33,088 nt of DNA. Origin: CAYVAP01 sp964521065 (lineage in GTDB: Bacteria; Bacteroidota; Bacteroidia; J057). The DNA lies in NCBI GenBank assembly GCA_964521065.1, contig CAZFPQ010000051.1:1-33088 (forward strand), in the 5' to 3' direction. Within the stretch, counting starts at the first letter, position 1; each line of letters opens with the position of its first letter. A program made the position numbers and the translations under genes. Shown in pieces: positions 26,001 through 33,053 of the stretch. The notes beneath the pieces are model-generated. The model searched no databases, had not been told where the DNA came from, and saw only the letters and a list, made by a program, of their open reading frames with translations.

Positions 26001-26034
26001 AAAAAAAGCAGGCTCCCGCTCAGGGAACCTGCTT
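26001..26034 (-). terminator. Intrinsic terminator of the glycosidase gene
   Basis: A 12-bp stem with one wobble on the minus strand (26006-26017 with 26023-26034, 5-nt loop) is followed on the minus strand by a run of T (plus-strand A run 26001-26007). It lies 43 bp beyond the glycosidase stop. Confidence 0.85.
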
Positions 26035-26076
26035 ACGACTATCCAATGTTTCCGTTATTCAGTTTTGAGAATCTCT

Positions 26077-28251
26077 TTATGGACTTACTTTGAAAGTTGA
26101 GGATCTCAGCCTGGCTGGACTTACAAGGTGCAGGTGGTACAGGCCTCTGGGGTATTGAGAGATGTCTACCTGGGTTAATTCTCCTGTTGCCTTTTGACGA
26201 GCCATGAATCTTCCTTCGACGTTATAGATCATGAGGGTTTCTGTTGGATGGGTACGAACGTTAATCTGGGTACTGCTTGGGTTTGGAAATAATTGAACAG
26301 GAAATGTGTCCTCCTCCTCAATTTGAGCCACAGAAGCATCTTCTACCCCTACTCTTAGTACGACGGCACCTACACCACCTTCTCCACCATCAGGAAAAGA
26401 CACTTGCACGGTATTGTTGGCTTGAATTAAGGCCGCATCTACCATGATGATTTTGGTGGTGGCATAGTCATCCCCCGTAATCCGGTCTGCGCAGTCTTCA
26501 ACGGGGGTACTAAGTAGGGTGCCATTCAAGCGAATTTCTACCTCTTTGGAGAGGCTTCCGGCACGACTTAGGCCCACTCTCAAGACGGCGTACTCTGGAG
26601 CAGGATCCGGCACCGCAATAGAGAATGTACGAGAGCCGGTAAATTGGACGGCAGTTTCGCTGCTATGGTAGATCTTCTCATCCAAAATCCTTTGCTCCGC
26701 AATGCTGTCTCCATAGTTGATAAACAGGGCAATGGATTCTTGCCCGCCAATCGCAATGACTTGATTCAGGTCGCTAAGGGGGGCTTCAGAAAAGAAAGGG
26801 CGGAAGTCTGAATTACGCCCTGTGCGGCGGATCTGAATGTCTTGAGGAACCTGTGAAAAATTTTGAAGGTTAAGGTCTATTGACCCATCTACATCACTTT
26901 GGTTGTGAAAAATCAAGATCAAGGTACTGTCATTTCGGAAAGCAAAATGCTGGATATCTGTATCTGGGCAATGAGACAATATTCTTCGTCCTTCTACTCC
27001 CGCAAAAAACTTATAGAAATTGATCAGTTTAGCCTCCTGATAGTTAGGGCTGTTTCGGTCAAAGTTTTCCTTCACCAGGAGACTGGAATAGTAGGTTGGG
27101 TCCCAACGAGAGGTTTCGAGTAGGATAAATGGAACCGCTTTTCTTACTATGTGAGGGTGGTTCAGAAAGGTAAATGTGTTGGCGATTGCACTGTTGACCA
27201 TGAGGAAATTATCAATGGAACGCTTTTCCATTTCGTGCAAAAAACCCGAGCCTGGAAAAAATAGATCAGCCAGGGTGTCCAAAGCTTGCTCTCGGTTATT
27301 GCCGTTGGTGATATATCCACCGTGCTCAGTACCTACAAAGGCAAAGTTTCTACCTGTCTGGTTGACGTGGAAAGCATTCAAGGCATCAAAAACCCCCTCT
27401 TCCGGTAATCCAGATGAAATGGCTCCTACAAAGTCAAAAGCGTCGGAATCCCATCTCATGTAGTCGTAAATGTGGAAGGAGTAAAAGTCCAACTCAAAGT
27501 TGGTTCCAGTCATGAAGTTGGTAAGGTGACTTAGGTTGCCATATCCTCGCTTATAAAAATTTCCAACGGAATAGCAGGGGCCTCCTATTTCTACGGGAAC
27601 GCCCATAGCTTTGACTTTCCTGGCGGCTTTCACGTGGTGTTCGATGAAGCGAGAGTCGCCCCAGTATCGCCAATGTGGCTCATTGACCAACTCAAAAGTA
27701 GAGGGGCGCTGAAAGTCGGTAAAGTTGTGCTGAAGGTAATAGGCGACCATCTCTGCTGCCGCATCGTTGTTGGTGGGAAATAGATCGTCGCCTGCATCCG
27801 GGATACTGTATTTGGGCATGAAGTCCGGATAGGCATCACGGGCGTCATGAGAGGCGACGTCTGCATTAGCACCCCATACGTTCTTCATGTTGTCCATTCC
27901 CACATCGTTGGGGTTCTTTTGATTCATGAAGAAGGTGGTGTCCATCCAACCGGGGCGATTGGGATCTTCTCGGAATCCGTTGCCCCAGCGTGACTCAGAG
28001 GCCACCATTTGGAACTTACGTCCCACCGTCATCTCTAGGTCATTGATGTAATAGTTAAAACGAGTGGCATCAAGGTCGCGGTTGATCTCGTTGGGACTGG
28101 CCGCCAAGTTGAAATATCGGCTACGTTTGAGGTCTAACTCCCCCCCAATGGCACGACTGATAGTGGGCTGGATGTCCACCGTTACCGCCTGCTGAGCTAG
28201 GGTAAGAGAAAATGCACCGAGAATGGTTAGTAAAGTTAGTAGAGTTCGCAT
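26077..28251 (-). CDS. Secreted GH86-like glycosidase (agarase/porphyranase candidate) with type IX tail
   Basis: A 724-residue exported glycosidase. Signal peptide about 1-19. The catalytic part (about 25-430) has clan GH-A features: acid/base Glu191 in ELVNEPHW and probable nucleophile Glu309 in VGTEHGG, with SFHIYDYMRWDSD between them. The spacing (118 residues) and the RSRYFNLAASP start resemble GH86 beta-agarases and porphyranases, which cut red-algal galactans; I give this family moderate confidence only. A beta domain (about 430-535) and a further beta-sandwich (about 540-650) follow, then a type IX tail (about 655-724, LFPNPSSTQ and GLYHLHL). Its own terminator and 297-bp upstream gap suggest a single-gene transcript. 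No SusCD pair or other polysaccharide-utilisation genes are in the window. Confidence 0.78.
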   Translation of the reverse strand: MRTLLTLLTILGAFSLTLAQQAVTVDIQPTISRAIGGELDLKRSRYFNLAASPNEINRDLDATRFNYYINDLEMTVGRKFQMVASESRWGNGFREDPNRPGWMDTTFFMNQKNPNDVGMDNMKNVWGANADVASHDARDAYPDFMPKYSIPDAGDDLFPTNNDAAAEMVAYYLQHNFTDFQRPSTFELVNEPHWRYWGDSRFIEHHVKAARKVKAMGVPVEIGGPCYSVGNFYKRGYGNLSHLTNFMTGTNFELDFYSFHIYDYMRWDSDAFDFVGAISSGLPEEGVFDALNAFHVNQTGRNFAFVGTEHGGYITNGNNREQALDTLADLFFPGSGFLHEMEKRSIDNFLMVNSAIANTFTFLNHPHIVRKAVPFILLETSRWDPTYYSSLLVKENFDRNSPNYQEAKLINFYKFFAGVEGRRILSHCPDTDIQHFAFRNDSTLILIFHNQSDVDGSIDLNLQNFSQVPQDIQIRRTGRNSDFRPFFSEAPLSDLNQVIAIGGQESIALFINYGDSIAEQRILDEKIYHSSETAVQFTGSRTFSIAVPDPAPEYAVLRVGLSRAGSLSKEVEIRLNGTLLSTPVEDCADRITGDDYATTKIIMVDAALIQANNTVQVSFPDGGEGGVGAVVLRVGVEDASVAQIEEEDTFPVQLFPNPSSTQINVRTHPTETLMIYNVEGRFMARQKATGELTQVDISQYPRGLYHLHLVSPARLRSSTFKVSP

Positions 28252-28548
28252 AGCTATAAGTGTTTTTGGTGCGAGTAATCAAAAGAGAAAATATCCCCAT
28301 TGCTCACCAAAAAACTTACTCTGCCCCTCATTTTAGGCACTCAGTGGCCCAATTGGAACCATATGTACTAGACAAGGCTTCGACTAACAAGGTTAAAATC
28401 AGAGCCCTGTCCAACGCATAAGAAGCCACCAGGAGGGACTTCTTAACCCTCATTGTTGGAAGCCATGGTTTTCCTTTTTGAGATAGGACTCGGGTCGCAA
28501 AAACAGATTTAAAGGTCCAAAAGCTATATCTACTGTTAGCTATGAGGC

Positions 28549-29322
28549 TTACTTGGCCCTGGTATCGATTGGTAAATTTTCCTGAGAGGGAAGAATGGGA
28601 ACTTTTGCAGACTGTTTCTTCACTGTAGGGCCGACCAAAATTATTCCTGGGCCTCTATGTGGGGTAGCTGCTACCATGGCTTCAATGTTTTCTACGGTTC
28701 CATATATAGCCACTTCCTCAGGTAGAGAGGCCGAAAAAATGACGCCGACCGGGAGTTCATGCTTTCCTTGCTCCCTAAAAAGGTGCATGATTTCCCCTAG
28801 TTTTCGGGTACCCATCAGGATGACCACAGTCGTACTACTTTGGGCTGCCAGGGCTAAGTCGGAAGACAGTTTTCGCTGGGAAGTGGTGCCCGTGATGACC
28901 CAAAAGCTCTCGTTGATTCCCCGTTGCGTAAGGGGTATGCCTTGTAATCCTGGAGCGGCATTGACACTGGAGAGACCCGGTACGATGCTTACGGGTATGC
29001 CAAACCGCTCTGCGTAGAGTTTTTCCTCCATGCCCCGTCCGAAAATAAAGGGGTCTCCTCCCTTTAGCCGAACTACATGGCCGTAGGCATGTGCATATGC
29101 CGCAATCAGATAGTTGATCTGTGATTGACTATGGCTATGTTGACCGGCTCGCTTTCCGACAAATACTCGCTTAGCTTCAGGGGCCGCGTAGGAGAGGAGG
29201 TCTGGGTGTACCAAGGCGTCATATAAGACCACATCAGCTTTTTGGAGCGCCTTAATGCCTTTGAGGGTGATCAGTTCAGGGTCGCCGGGCCCTGCTCCCA
29301 CTAAAGTGAATTGGGGTTGCAT
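28549..29322 (-). CDS. cobA: Uroporphyrinogen-III C-methyltransferase (SUMT)
   Basis: A 257-residue cytoplasmic enzyme that uses two SAM to methylate uroporphyrinogen III to precorrin-2, the first step towards siroheme. Family signatures are the N-terminal VGAGPGDPELITLKG (about 7-21), VRLKGGDPFIFGRG (about 84-97), SVNAAPGLQGIPLTQRG (about 124-140) and GVIFSASLPEE. The length matches stand-alone SUMT and there is no fused dehydrogenase/ferrochelatase domain, so precorrin-2 dehydrogenase and chelatase must be encoded elsewhere. It is the third gene of the sulfate-assimilation set, 282 bp after the sulfite reductase, whose cofactor it helps make. That spacing could hide a separate promoter. Confidence 0.93.
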   Translation of the reverse strand: MQPQFTLVGAGPGDPELITLKGIKALQKADVVLYDALVHPDLLSYAAPEAKRVFVGKRAGQHSHSQSQINYLIAAYAHAYGHVVRLKGGDPFIFGRGMEEKLYAERFGIPVSIVPGLSSVNAAPGLQGIPLTQRGINESFWVITGTTSQRKLSSDLALAAQSSTTVVILMGTRKLGEIMHLFREQGKHELPVGVIFSASLPEEVAIYGTVENIEAMVAATPHRGPGIILVGPTVKKQSAKVPILPSQENLPIDTRAK

Positions 29323-29496
29323 AGGTCTTGGTTAAAGGACAATGGATAGATGAAAGTCAATGAGGGAGAAGAGACTCCGGCATGGAGCTCCTCTCTCAAT
29401 AGCAGCAGTGGTTTAAATCATGGTCTCAAGGAAGGCTAGCTGATAAACAGGGGGGCATAAGCAAAGCGGCAACCAGGGTAGGGGAGGACGGAGTAT

Positions 29497-29541
29497 GTTG
29501 GGGCGATCGCCCAACCTGATAGCCATAGCTCCATAGCCCAT
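29497..29541. repeat. GCGATCGC palindrome and degenerate heptamer repeats
   Basis: A near-perfect inverted repeat centred on GCGATCGC (29497-29515, arms GTTGG/CCAAC) is followed at 29519-29541 by AGCCATAGCTCCATAGCCCAT, a decayed form of the AGCCCAT array at 24671. Both lie between the sulfite reductase stop and cobA. A hairpin here could weaken readthrough to cobA. Confidence 0.5.
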
Positions 29542-29604
29542 CCCCCGATTTCTTCTGTGCAAGTGCTCATAAGTGAGGCCAAAGCACCTGTACTCAGCTA
29601 CTCT

Positions 29605-31674
29605 TTATAAACTCTTTGCTTGAGCATAAAAAGACTCTGCCTCAGCAAGGTAAGCAGTGGCAAAAGCTAATTTAGGTGCCTGGGTCCGCATCTGGTATAC
29701 CAGCTTAGCAAAGCTTTCAGAAAGGGTGAATTCTCCGGACTCTACAAAGTGTTCATCAAATTGGCGGATGATGCCTGCTTGGGTATTGGTGGAGAGTCCT
29801 TTGCTGGTAAGCAAGGCTTTGGCGGTATTGACTAGTGCAGTGTAGCTGTGGTAGATGCTGTCTGCATACCTTCCCTCTTTAAGGGCGGCACCTGCCCATT
29901 CTAACTTTTCCTCTGATTCAAAAAGTAGGGTCTGTACTAAATCAATGACCACGCCGGCACATTCTCCCACTCCGATGGCGGGGACAAAATCATCGGCTTT
30001 GCCCCAGTCTATGAATTCCTCCGGCAAGAGATTGCTTTGGTCGGCAAGGTCCTTGAGTAGAGCATAGAAGTATTTCTTCCCCTTGCGTTGGTAGTATTGA
30101 TGAAATAACTCAGCAGGTTCTTTACCCTCTTCATAATCGTCCAAAATTCTTCTAAGGCTATTAGGTCCCCTCCGACTGGGAATTTTGATTACTTTTTGAG
30201 CAAATACCGCTTCCCCATTGCCCAATACTCCACCACCTAGCAATATCTGCAGAGCCGGTGCCACAGCGTTGCCGACTTTCAAGGTGCTGCCATGGAATCC
30301 TATTCCGGCCATGCTGTGTTGCCCACAGGCATTCATGCACCCACTGATTTTTATCTTGAGGGATAGGTTGTGAACCAAATGTGGGTATTCCTCCCTCATT
30401 ACCTGTTCTAGTACCTCACTGATACCTGTGCTACTGCTGATGCCTAAATTGCAGGTATCAGTACCTGGGCAGGCTGTGATATCTAAAGTCGAATCAAATC
30501 CTGCGTCAGCTAGGCCAATTTCAGAAAGCCTCTGGTATACCCAAGGCAGAGCTTCCAGCCTTAGAAACCTAAGCTGTATTCCCTGATTGATACTCAAGCG
30601 GAGATCGTCGGCCGCTACCTGTTCTACTAAGTCACTCAATTTCCTGGCCTGTGCAGTACTCAGGTCCCCCAGCTTTACCTTAATGCTAACACTGTAGTAG
30701 CCCTCTTGCTTTTGAGCTTCAACATTGGTGGTCTTCCATAAGTCAAAACCAGAACCGAGTCTTGCACTTATCTGCGGCCACTCTTTGTTGTTCTTAAGCT
30801 TAGGCTCTGCAAAAGCCAATAGGTCAATGGGGAAGTTGGGGTAGGGTAGGGCGAGGCGTTCCTGCTCAATTTCTTCTCTAAGCTTAGTGAGTCCCCAATC
30901 TTTAAGTAGGAACTTAAAGCGGGCTTTAAAGCGCTTGCTACGTTCCCCGTGTCTGTCAAAAAGTCGAATGACAGCCTCTGAGAAGGGAATCAACTGGTCG
31001 ACCGGTAAAAACTCATGGATCAATTGAGCCGGGATAGGTTGTGCGCCTAGTCCACCGCCAATCATGACCCTAAAACCTCTTTGCTCTCCATCTAATTTAG
31101 GGATGAAGCCCAGGTCATGCATGAAGGCCAAGGCTGAATCTCGTTTGCTGCTGCTAAAGGATACTTTGAACTTCCTTCCCATTTCCTGGCAAACAGGATT
31201 GCGCAAAAAGTATCGAAAGAAAGCCTCCGCGTAAGGGCTTACGTCAAAAGGTTCTTCTGGGTCTATTCCTGCGTTGACTGAGGCCGTCACATTGCGGACA
31301 GTATTGCCGCAAGCTTCTCGTAGAGTCACCTCATCCTTCTCTAATTCAGCCCACAATTGGGGCGTACGATCAAGGCTTACATAATGAATTTGAATATCCT
31401 GGCGGGTAGTAATGTGGAGCTTGCCGGTGGAATACTCATCCGCTACGTCGCAGATTCGCCTAAGTTGTCGGACGCTAAGTTTCCCATAAGGAATCTTGAT
31501 TCGGATCATCTGGACCCCCGGCTGCCGCTGGCCATATACTCCCCTAGCTAGCCTGAGACTCCGAAATCGCTCTTCATCAATGCGACCTTCTTGGAACAAA
31601 CGGATTTTTCGTTCCAGTTCTATGATGTCCTGTTCTACCACAGGATTTTCTAATTCTGTTCTAAAGCTTTGCAT
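29605..31674 (-). CDS. Siroheme/4Fe-4S assimilatory sulfite reductase with C-terminal HEPN-like domain
   Basis: A 689-residue protein predicted to reduce sulfite to sulfide with six electrons. I start at the ATG at 31674; an open extension to 31803 overlaps cysH and adds no recognisable sequence. Two ferredoxin-like half domains and two siroheme-binding domains occupy about 1-530. The cluster cysteines are C-x5-C (Cys402, Cys408 in CPGTDTC) and C-x3-C (Cys446, Cys450 in GCMNAC). Nitrite reductases share this fold, but placement after cysH and before cobA favours sulfite. Residues about 585-689 form a helical HEPN-like domain (GRYADSIYHSYTALVNTAKALL), making the protein 100-150 residues longer than usual. 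An IGVGECAG motif near 567-574 joins the two parts. It lies 67 bp after cysH. Confidence 0.9.
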   Translation of the reverse strand: MQSFRTELENPVVEQDIIELERKIRLFQEGRIDEERFRSLRLARGVYGQRQPGVQMIRIKIPYGKLSVRQLRRICDVADEYSTGKLHITTRQDIQIHYVSLDRTPQLWAELEKDEVTLREACGNTVRNVTASVNAGIDPEEPFDVSPYAEAFFRYFLRNPVCQEMGRKFKVSFSSSKRDSALAFMHDLGFIPKLDGEQRGFRVMIGGGLGAQPIPAQLIHEFLPVDQLIPFSEAVIRLFDRHGERSKRFKARFKFLLKDWGLTKLREEIEQERLALPYPNFPIDLLAFAEPKLKNNKEWPQISARLGSGFDLWKTTNVEAQKQEGYYSVSIKVKLGDLSTAQARKLSDLVEQVAADDLRLSINQGIQLRFLRLEALPWVYQRLSEIGLADAGFDSTLDITACPGTDTCNLGISSSTGISEVLEQVMREEYPHLVHNLSLKIKISGCMNACGQHSMAGIGFHGSTLKVGNAVAPALQILLGGGVLGNGEAVFAQKVIKIPSRRGPNSLRRILDDYEEGKEPAELFHQYYQRKGKKYFYALLKDLADQSNLLPEEFIDWGKADDFVPAIGVGECAGVVIDLVQTLLFESEEKLEWAGAALKEGRYADSIYHSYTALVNTAKALLTSKGLSTNTQAGIIRQFDEHFVESGEFTLSESFAKLVYQMRTQAPKLAFATAYLAEAESFYAQAKSL

Positions 31675-31741
31675 TTGTTTATCTGCTTTGTGCCTAAGTA
31701 TTTCAAAAATTTGATCTGCGATTCTTATCCTGCCTCCTACG

Positions 31742-32458
31742 TCACACATGCAGCCCACATTCCTTGTGCGAGTTTTCCCACCACCACCGACCAGCTCTCT
31801 CATCTTCTCCTGGCTGAATGGCTCGGGTACAAGGAGCGCATCCTACGCTGGCAAATCCTTTTCTATGAAGGCTGTTCACCGGGACTTTGTGGTGAGCTAA
31901 ATACGTATCCACTGCCTGGGTGCTCCATCTTATCAAGGGGTTAACTTTGATTACTTGGTGCTTTTCATTCCATTCTGCTAACTCAAACTGTTGTCTATAG
32001 GTAGACTGACCTTGTCGTAAGCCAGTGATCCATAGGTCTGCTTCTTGCAGCGCCCTGCGTAAGGGACTTACTTTGCGAATGTTACAGCACTCTAAGCGAT
32101 TGTCTAGGGAATCGTAGAAGCTCAGGGGGCCTTTGTTGCTCATTAAGTTTTCGACAGATTCTTGCTGTGGCGTAAAGACTTCTATTTTTTGTCGATATTT
32201 GGTTATAACGCGTTGGTGGAGCTCTTGAGTTTCGTGAAACAGCCGGCCCGTGTCGATGGTGAAAACCCGAATGGGTAGTTGATGTCGGAAAATCTGATCA
32301 GCGATGATCATGCCTTCTCGACCGAATCCCAAAGAAAATGCAGCTTTGTTGCCGTATTTTGAGGCAATTTGGTGTAACAAGTCGGTCAGTTCTAGCTCGG
32401 ACCAAACTGAGTTGAGTTGTTCTATCCGTGAAGACGTAGGAATGAGAGGAGTGGACAT
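31742..32458 (-). CDS. cysH: Adenylyl-sulfate (APS) reductase-type CysH
   Basis: A 238-residue thiol-dependent reductase that releases sulfite from activated sulfate. It has the PP-loop-type fold (KAAFSLGFGREGM near 38-50), catalytic Cys234 in the C-terminal KECGLH, and four cluster cysteines: CC at 124-125 and C-x2-C at 207/210 (GCAPC), 81 residues apart. This CC/CxxC set is known to bind a 4Fe-4S cluster and marks enzymes that use APS rather than PAPS; I infer APS on that basis. It is the first structural gene of the sulfate-assimilation operon, 156 nt downstream of a polycysteine leader ORF and about 300 nt downstream of a SAM riboswitch, so its expression probably responds to sulfur amino-acid status. 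Confidence 0.93.
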   Translation of the reverse strand: MSTPLIPTSSRIEQLNSVWSELELTDLLHQIASKYGNKAAFSLGFGREGMIIADQIFRHQLPIRVFTIDTGRLFHETQELHQRVITKYRQKIEVFTPQQESVENLMSNKGPLSFYDSLDNRLECCNIRKVSPLRRALQEADLWITGLRQGQSTYRQQFELAEWNEKHQVIKVNPLIRWSTQAVDTYLAHHKVPVNSLHRKGFASVGCAPCTRAIQPGEDERAGRWWWENSHKECGLHV

Positions 32459-32471
32459 GGAAGTAGCGACT

Positions 32472-32614
32472 AAAAAATAGGTAGGAAACAGGCCTTTTAG
32501 GCCAAACTGGTTGGAGAAATATATCCTTCGCCGAATGTTGCCTTATTGACAAGGCTGATCAACCCTTATAAAGGGCAGGGGTAGGATAAAGATGAATGAT
32601 GATGGTGGATGCCT
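32472..32614 (-). promoter_or_regulatory. Leader spacer with candidate attenuator hairpins
   Basis: Between the polycysteine ORF stop and cysH, the minus-strand RNA can form CCCTT(tat)AAGGG (near 32563-32575), GCCTT(gtcaat)AAGGC (near 32540-32555), CCAA(ccagt)TTGG overlapping GGCCT(aaa)AGGCC (near 32491-32515), and then a U6 run at 32477-32472. The last two hairpins share bases and exclude each other. No strong canonical terminator directly abuts the U-run, so the mechanism (termination or control of cysH translation) is open. Confidence 0.45.
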
Positions 32615-32746
32615 CTAACAACAACAGCAACAACAAGAGAGCACAGCGCATATCGGTGCAATTGGCTCATTAGGCATAATGCGGACGAATGACCTTTGGA
32701 AAGAGGTCTGAGAGAAGCTGTTGTTGGATGCTTTTGTTGTTGCCAT
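32615..32746 (-). CDS. Polycysteine leader peptide (43 codons, ends in six Cys)
   Basis: An ORF read by hand on the minus strand. ATG at 32746-32744, 43 codons, TAG at 32617-32615. The peptide begins MATTKASNNSFSQ and ends with SCCCCCC. The last six sense codons are all Cys (five TGT, one TGC), plus one more Cys at position 33. A shorter 20-codon version could start at the ATG at 32677 (MPNEPIAPICAVL then S and six Cys). A run of regulated-amino-acid codons just before a stop, upstream of an operon for that amino acid, is the hallmark of an attenuator leader peptide. Here low Cys-tRNA would stall a ribosome at the run and change folding downstream. Polycysteine uORFs are known from mycobacterial cysteine genes; I know of no described case in Bacteroidota. 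The ORF lies 11 nt after the SAM riboswitch. Confidence 0.82.
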   Translation of the reverse strand: MATTKASNNSFSQTSFQRSFVRIMPNEPIAPICAVLSCCCCCC

Positions 32747-32757
32747 TTTTAAGGGTC

Positions 32758-32852
32758 ATTTATATTTCCCAAAAGGGCAGGAATTGGCACCTTGCTTTGC
32801 AGGTTGCCAGCGGGTCCCAGAGCCTGTTCTCTCACCGCTTCTTTATAATTTC
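32758..32852 (-). promoter_or_regulatory. SAM-I (S-box) riboswitch aptamer
   Basis: On the minus strand the conserved core reads GGCAACC, a short P3 (ACCT/AGGT) and then GGTGCCAATTCC, matching the S-box GCAACC...GGUGCNAAUUCC signature. P1 is AATTATA (32850-32844) with TATAAAT (32764-32758). P2 uses AGCGG/CCGCT at its base and AGAG/CTCT above. P4 is CCC(tttt)GGG (32777-32768). It should bind S-adenosylmethionine and repress the sulfate-assimilation operon when SAM is high. It lies close to a possible transcription start near 32872. No terminator directly follows, so it may act through the adjacent small ORF. Confidence 0.8.
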
Positions 32853-32878
32853 GACCTCCGAGGAGGCGATGATGGCTG

Positions 32879-32908
32879 CAATTAGCAATGACTTTGTCAT
32901 AATTGCAA
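32879..32908 (-). promoter_or_regulatory. Candidate promoter of the sulfate-assimilation operon
   Basis: On the minus strand, TTG within TTGC (32908-32905), about 20 bp, then TAATTG (32884-32879). This partly matches the Bacteroidota TTG...TAnnTTTG pattern and would place the start about 20 nt before the riboswitch. The spacer itself is an imperfect palindrome (ATGAC-aaa-GTCAT flanked by GCAATT/AATTGC), which could be an operator. Confidence 0.35.
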
Positions 32909-32918
32909 GTGCTTATCT

Positions 32919-32943
32919 GGTAAATTTTGCGGAAAAATTTACC
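32919..32943. promoter_or_regulatory. Perfect 10-5-10 inverted repeat upstream of the operon promoter
   Basis: GGTAAATTTT (32919-32928), spacer GCGGA, AAAATTTACC (32934-32943). The arms are exactly complementary. The site ends 11 bp upstream of the candidate -33 box, suggesting an activator or repressor site. A second, shorter repeat (ACTTGT-gagcg-ACAAGT, 32961-32977) has the same 5-bp spacing. Confidence 0.5.
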
Positions 32944-33033
32944 GAATTGTTAAAAACATGACTTGTGAGCGACAAGTATGAGATGAATTAGGTTGTAATA
33001 TTATCAAATTCTAATTCTATTATTGGCGAGCTG

Positions 33034-33053
33034 AGAGGCTGTTTGGGTTTTGG
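33034..33053 (+). repeat. Dispersed 20-bp repeat, copy 2
   Basis: AGAGGCTGTTTGGGTTTTGG, 19/20 identical to 22832-22851. Here it forms part of a hairpin (GTTTGGG near 33041 with CCCAAAC near 33062) followed by a T-rich stretch on the plus strand, so this copy may act as a terminator for a gene outside the window or as an element end. Confidence 0.5.

Noticed and set aside
29497..29515. GCGATCGC palindrome as a cyanobacterial HIP1 site
   Set aside because: A single occurrence in a Bacteroidota window; more likely a chance or hairpin sequence.
31675..31803. N-terminal extension of the sulfite reductase
   Set aside because: It would overlap cysH by 62 bp and adds a basic, Gly-rich stretch unrelated to the family. 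The ATG at 31674 fits better.
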